Assembly (NCBI GenBank): GCA_035566435.1
Contig: DATMRF010000120.1
Location: 44,864-108,863 of the forward strand
Direction: 5' to 3'
Source: DATMRF01 sp035566435
GTDB taxonomy: Bacteria; Verrucomicrobiota; Verrucomicrobiia; Limisphaerales; UBA8199
DNA: 64,000 nt
Part shown: piece by piece, positions 61,924-64,000 of the stretch
How the letters are laid out: every line of letters starts with the position of its first letter
How positions within the stretch are numbered: position 1 is the first letter of the stretch
Position numbers and translations under genes: made by a program
The notes under the pieces: generated by a model
Told to the model about the DNA's origin: nothing
Database searches by the model: none
What the model saw: only the letters and a program-made list of their open reading frames with translations

Positions 61924-62307
61924 ATCCCGCAATCAACGACAGCTTCCAATCGCGTCCGTCATGATCGTGCATACTGTTCATAAACTCCCGCGGCCGTTAT
62001 AAGAATGGTTGTTCGAGATGTCCAACGATTCCACCTCTGGAAACGGAAGAAAGCACATCCCCGCCATGCAGGTCAGGGTTGGCTCTCGCTTTTGCTGCGC
62101 CGAAAACGCTTGTCGGCAGTGTGGCTCGAACGTCCGCATGCCATTCTCGCTACCGGCATTAAACTCCTCGAGCACGAACGCCCGACCGGAAAGCAAAAGA
62201 CGCAGCCGCCTCCGCCGCGCCTGCGCAACGGGCGACGAAAAATTGCGCGAAGTGAGGCAGACGATTCACCGAGAGAGTGTTTGAGGGTTAGTAACCGCCG
62301 ACGCGCT
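61924..62307. other. Spacer upstream of the pectin array
   Basis: The 384 bases separate the pseudopilin stop from the GH127 start. A plus frame (62009-62284, 91 codons, Ser/Arg/Asn-rich) and a minus frame (61978-62196) are open, but neither resembles a known protein. A promoter or regulator site for the pectin genes is expected here; none is recognisable. Confidence 0.4.
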
Positions 62308-63174
62308 CTACCACCAGTAGGTCGGGCATGAATCATTCAGAGAGGGCCACAGAACTCCACTCGCCCTGACGTGCATCTTGGCGAATTTCCGCCACTCTAC
62401 GTGTCCATCCAGCAGCCCGATGTTCCCTCCGATGGGTAGGCCTCCACTCAAATGTGCCGACAGATGGTGCTTGGGATAGCTGCCTGTATCGATGTCCGAG
62501 TAGTGGTAGCCGCCAGTGTACTTTTTGGTTTCGTCGTTTTCAGTGTTGCGAGAAAGCGTCGCGTCAGCGGTCAGCACCCGGTCCGAGACGGGCTCCGCCG
62601 GTACGGTAATGGGACCGTAAGGCATCGGCTCTGGGATAATCGTGAGGTTTTGGTTTGTGGGACAAAGACTCGGCGTATTTGGAAGCGTAAGCGCATACCC
62701 AATCACGCGATACGAACCGTAGCCCGCCCAGAGATTCAAGTTGTCCTGGTCGGTGAAACGTTGCGATGTGCCCGGACAATAACAGGACTTCTGAAAATTG
62801 TTATTCGCACTGAGCATCGCATCCGCCGCAGTGCGCGGCAAATCCCAGGTCCAATACGCGCCCTTGCCATCCGGAAACTTATCCCTGTTTTCATACGCAT
62901 AACCCATCATGGCCATGCTCAGTTGCTTAACGTTATTCAAACACTGAGTGCGCTTGGCCTTTTCTTTCGCCCGGGCGAGGGCCGGCAGCGGCATCGCGGC
63001 CAGAATGGCGATGATGGCGATGACCACCAGCAACTCGATCAACGTGAAGGCTTTTCGTGGCAGGCCCCGACGGGCTCTTGCCACCGTGACTTCCCGCCCA
63101 TTGCTTGGACCACCGCCACTCCGACTCGTGTTCATAACTGCCTGACTTAACTTAACTGTAGCTTTCATTTTCAC
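62308..63174 (-). CDS. Type II secretion-type pseudopilin with H-x9-DG tail
   Basis: The 288-residue protein has a long basic leader and the prepilin motif KAFTLIELLVVIAIIAIL with the conserved Glu five residues after the predicted cleavage site, then ALARAKEKAKRTQCLNNVKQL, a signature of the large verrucomicrobial/planctomycete/lentisphaeral pseudopilin family. The C-terminal NIGLLDGHVEWRKF matches the family ending. The proteins are cleaved by prepilin peptidase and placed in the envelope, perhaps as carbohydrate-binding fibres. Starts at GTG 63174, ATG 63168 or ATG 63135 are all possible. It lies upstream of the pectin array on the same strand. Confidence 0.85.
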   Translation of the reverse strand: MKMKATVKLSQAVMNTSRSGGGPSNGREVTVARARRGLPRKAFTLIELLVVIAIIAILAAMPLPALARAKEKAKRTQCLNNVKQLSMAMMGYAYENRDKFPDGKGAYWTWDLPRTAADAMLSANNNFQKSCYCPGTSQRFTDQDNLNLWAGYGSYRVIGYALTLPNTPSLCPTNQNLTIIPEPMPYGPITVPAEPVSDRVLTADATLSRNTENDETKKYTGGYHYSDIDTGSYPKHHLSAHLSGGLPIGGNIGLLDGHVEWRKFAKMHVRASGVLWPSLNDSCPTYWW

Positions 63175-63183
63175 AACTCAAAC

Positions 63184-63212
63184 GAGGGCCGGAGACTCCC
63201 CCTCCGGCCCTC
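63184..63212 (-). terminator. Strong hairpin downstream of the truncated secreted-protein gene
   Basis: GAGGGCCGGAG and CTCCGGCCCTC form a perfect 11-bp stem with a 7-nt loop. On the minus strand it follows the stop at 63255 by 42 bases and is trailed by GTTTGAGTT, a weak T-tract. It fits an intrinsic terminator separating that gene from the pseudopilin gene. Confidence 0.6.
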
Positions 63213-63254
63213 GCTGCACTGACTCCCACCTCTACCCGTTCATTCTCATCCGCG

Positions 63255-63851
63255 TCAATTGACTAGCCGGAAGTACGTGGGGCTCGCCGCCACCGGCATC
63301 GTCACGCTGTAACCAGTCGGGCCTAGCGTCGGCGTGTGGCCGACCACCGGTTGCCAATTGGGCGGCTCCAAGCTGGTGGTAAACTGCAACTGAGCATTGG
63401 TATCAGCTCCCCAACTCAGAATAATATTGGTGCCCGACTGCGCGATGTTCAAGAGCCCGCCGCTCTGGACGTCGAGCAGGAAATGCTCGAATTGGACGGT
63501 CCGGGCAGTGAGGCCGTCGAAGGTCCAAGGCCCGGCCATGGGGCCCACCTGCATGGGTTGGCCGGCGAACTCGGGCACCTGGTAGGCCGTAATGAGCGGG
63601 ATATTTTGCCATGGCGCGGTGTTCGTGGCACGCATGTAGAAGTTGAAGTTGGTTCCCTGGGTGCGCGAGATCAGCAGCCAGAGGTCGCCATCGCCCTGGT
63701 CGTTGTTAAAGTTTTGCTGAACAGCGCTGTCCTGGTTCAAGCGCGGGTAAACGCCAATGCCGTACTCGTCGAACCGAGTGAACGAAATCCAACTCTCACC
63801 ATAGGTATTGATGGTGACGCCCGCAGAATTGGTGCGTAGGGGGCCAATCAC
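63255..63851 (-). CDS. Secreted-protein C-terminal part, 5' truncated
   Basis: The 198 residues from GTG 63851 begin in the middle of a beta-sandwich domain (SPFVIGPLRTNSAGVTINTY when read from the frame opening at 63893, then SWISFTRFDEYGIGVYPRL) and have no signal peptide. An in-frame TGA stands at 63894-63896. The C-terminus (NIILSWGADTNAQLQFTTSL to PTYFRLVN) is the same beta domain type as in the 38805 gene. The gene seems to have lost its 5' part by rearrangement, insertion or sequence break near 63894; a pseudogene is likely. Confidence 0.6.
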   Translation of the reverse strand: MIGPLRTNSAGVTINTYGESWISFTRFDEYGIGVYPRLNQDSAVQQNFNNDQGDGDLWLLISRTQGTNFNFYMRATNTAPWQNIPLITAYQVPEFAGQPMQVGPMAGPWTFDGLTARTVQFEHFLLDVQSGGLLNIAQSGTNIILSWGADTNAQLQFTTSLEPPNWQPVVGHTPTLGPTGYSVTMPVAASPTYFRLVN

Positions 63852-64000
63852 AAACGGCGAGCCCAGAAGTTCTCTGTGCTGGGAAGGGCTTTTTCATAGA
63901 AGTTATTCACAGGGGTTTGTTCGGTTTTACGCTGAGGACCCAAGAGCCATGTTTGAGCTGATTGGCCATATGGAAATCAGGGTTGTAAGGGGTCTTTGTC
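63852..64000. other. Window end beyond the truncation point
   Basis: Base composition drops in GC compared with the neighbouring genes. A plus-strand frame opens at ATG 63950 (MFELIGHMEIRVVRGLC) and runs out of the window. It is too short to identify; an inserted element entering from the right would explain both it and the truncated gene. Confidence 0.35.

Noticed and set aside
62009..62284. 91-codon plus frame in the spacer before the pectin array
   Set aside because: No ribosome site, no domain, Ser/Arg/Asn-rich; left as unassigned spacer.
1..64000. CRISPR array, rRNA genes, phage genes, replication origin
   Set aside because: No regularly spaced identical repeats with unique spacers, no rRNA sequence, no phage structural or integrase genes and no DnaA-box cluster were seen.

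Overview
The window looks like a chromosomal piece of a GC-rich soil or sediment Verrucomicrobiota, probably of the Pedosphaera/Limisphaerales type. The signs are a MoxR-DUF58-BatA-DUF4175-DUF4159 operon, a long Arg/Lys-flanked pseudopilin of the kind abundant in that phylum, secreted proteins ending in a beta domain that finishes FFRLSQ or YFRLVN, many plant-polysaccharide enzymes with Tat or Sec signals, and a heavy load of short palindromic repeats. This assignment is inference from gene families, not from a marker gene. One tRNA is present (tRNA-Ala GGC). No rRNA, CRISPR array or phage region was seen.

Layout. 1-4.6 kb: the end of an unidentified membrane protein, a repeat-bearing spacer, a GH28 pectin hydrolase and a broken SGNH esterase. 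4.7-7.3 kb: a polar amino-acid ABC transporter (binding protein fused to permease, then ATPase) and a tiny membrane protein. 7.3-16.1 kb: minus-strand genes, namely threonine ammonia-lyase, a UPF0173 hydrolase, a Gly/Ser/His-tailed exported protein, DUF1614, tRNA-Ala, a CPBP protease and a large serine hydrolase with ankyrin-like and duplicated C-terminal domains. 16.2-16.6 kb: a MITE-like element with 33-nt terminal inverted repeats. 16.8-32.2 kb: an eight-gene minus-strand operon, read in the order TPR metallopeptidase, DUF4159, MoxR, DUF58, BatA, DUF4175, VWA protein, caspase-fold protein, tightly coupled by 4-nt overlaps. 32.6-36.6 kb: a plus-strand pair of ABC-2 exporters. 36.7-39.6 kb: a methyltransferase, a FemAB-like acyltransferase and a secreted protein. 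39.8-42.7 kb: a compact plus-strand cassette of zinc-ribbon membrane protein, small membrane protein, radical SAM enzyme resembling the tetraether-lipid-synthase (COG1964/MJ0619) group, and an Lgt-like transferase.

42.9-61.9 kb is a minus-strand array for pectin, chiefly rhamnogalacturonan-I: PL4 lyase, CE12 esterase fused to GH53 galactanase, GH106-like rhamnosidase, GH39, cupin, GH31, S9 peptidase and two GH127 arabinofuranosidases. Together with GH28 these would cut and deacetylate the backbone and strip galactan, arabinan and rhamnose. The PL4, CE12-GH53 and GH106 genes each carry one or two frameshifts, and the only other broken CAZyme-like gene (3.9-4.6 kb) is also of the pectin-esterase type. 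The damage is therefore confined to this pathway, meaning either decay or local sequence error. The window closes with a pseudopilin, a strong hairpin and a 5'-truncated secreted-protein gene.

The points most worth following are the radical SAM/Lgt lipid-type cassette, three families of palindromic repeats sitting in frame inside coding genes (one exactly at the junction of the CE12-GH53 fusion), and the MITE-like element.
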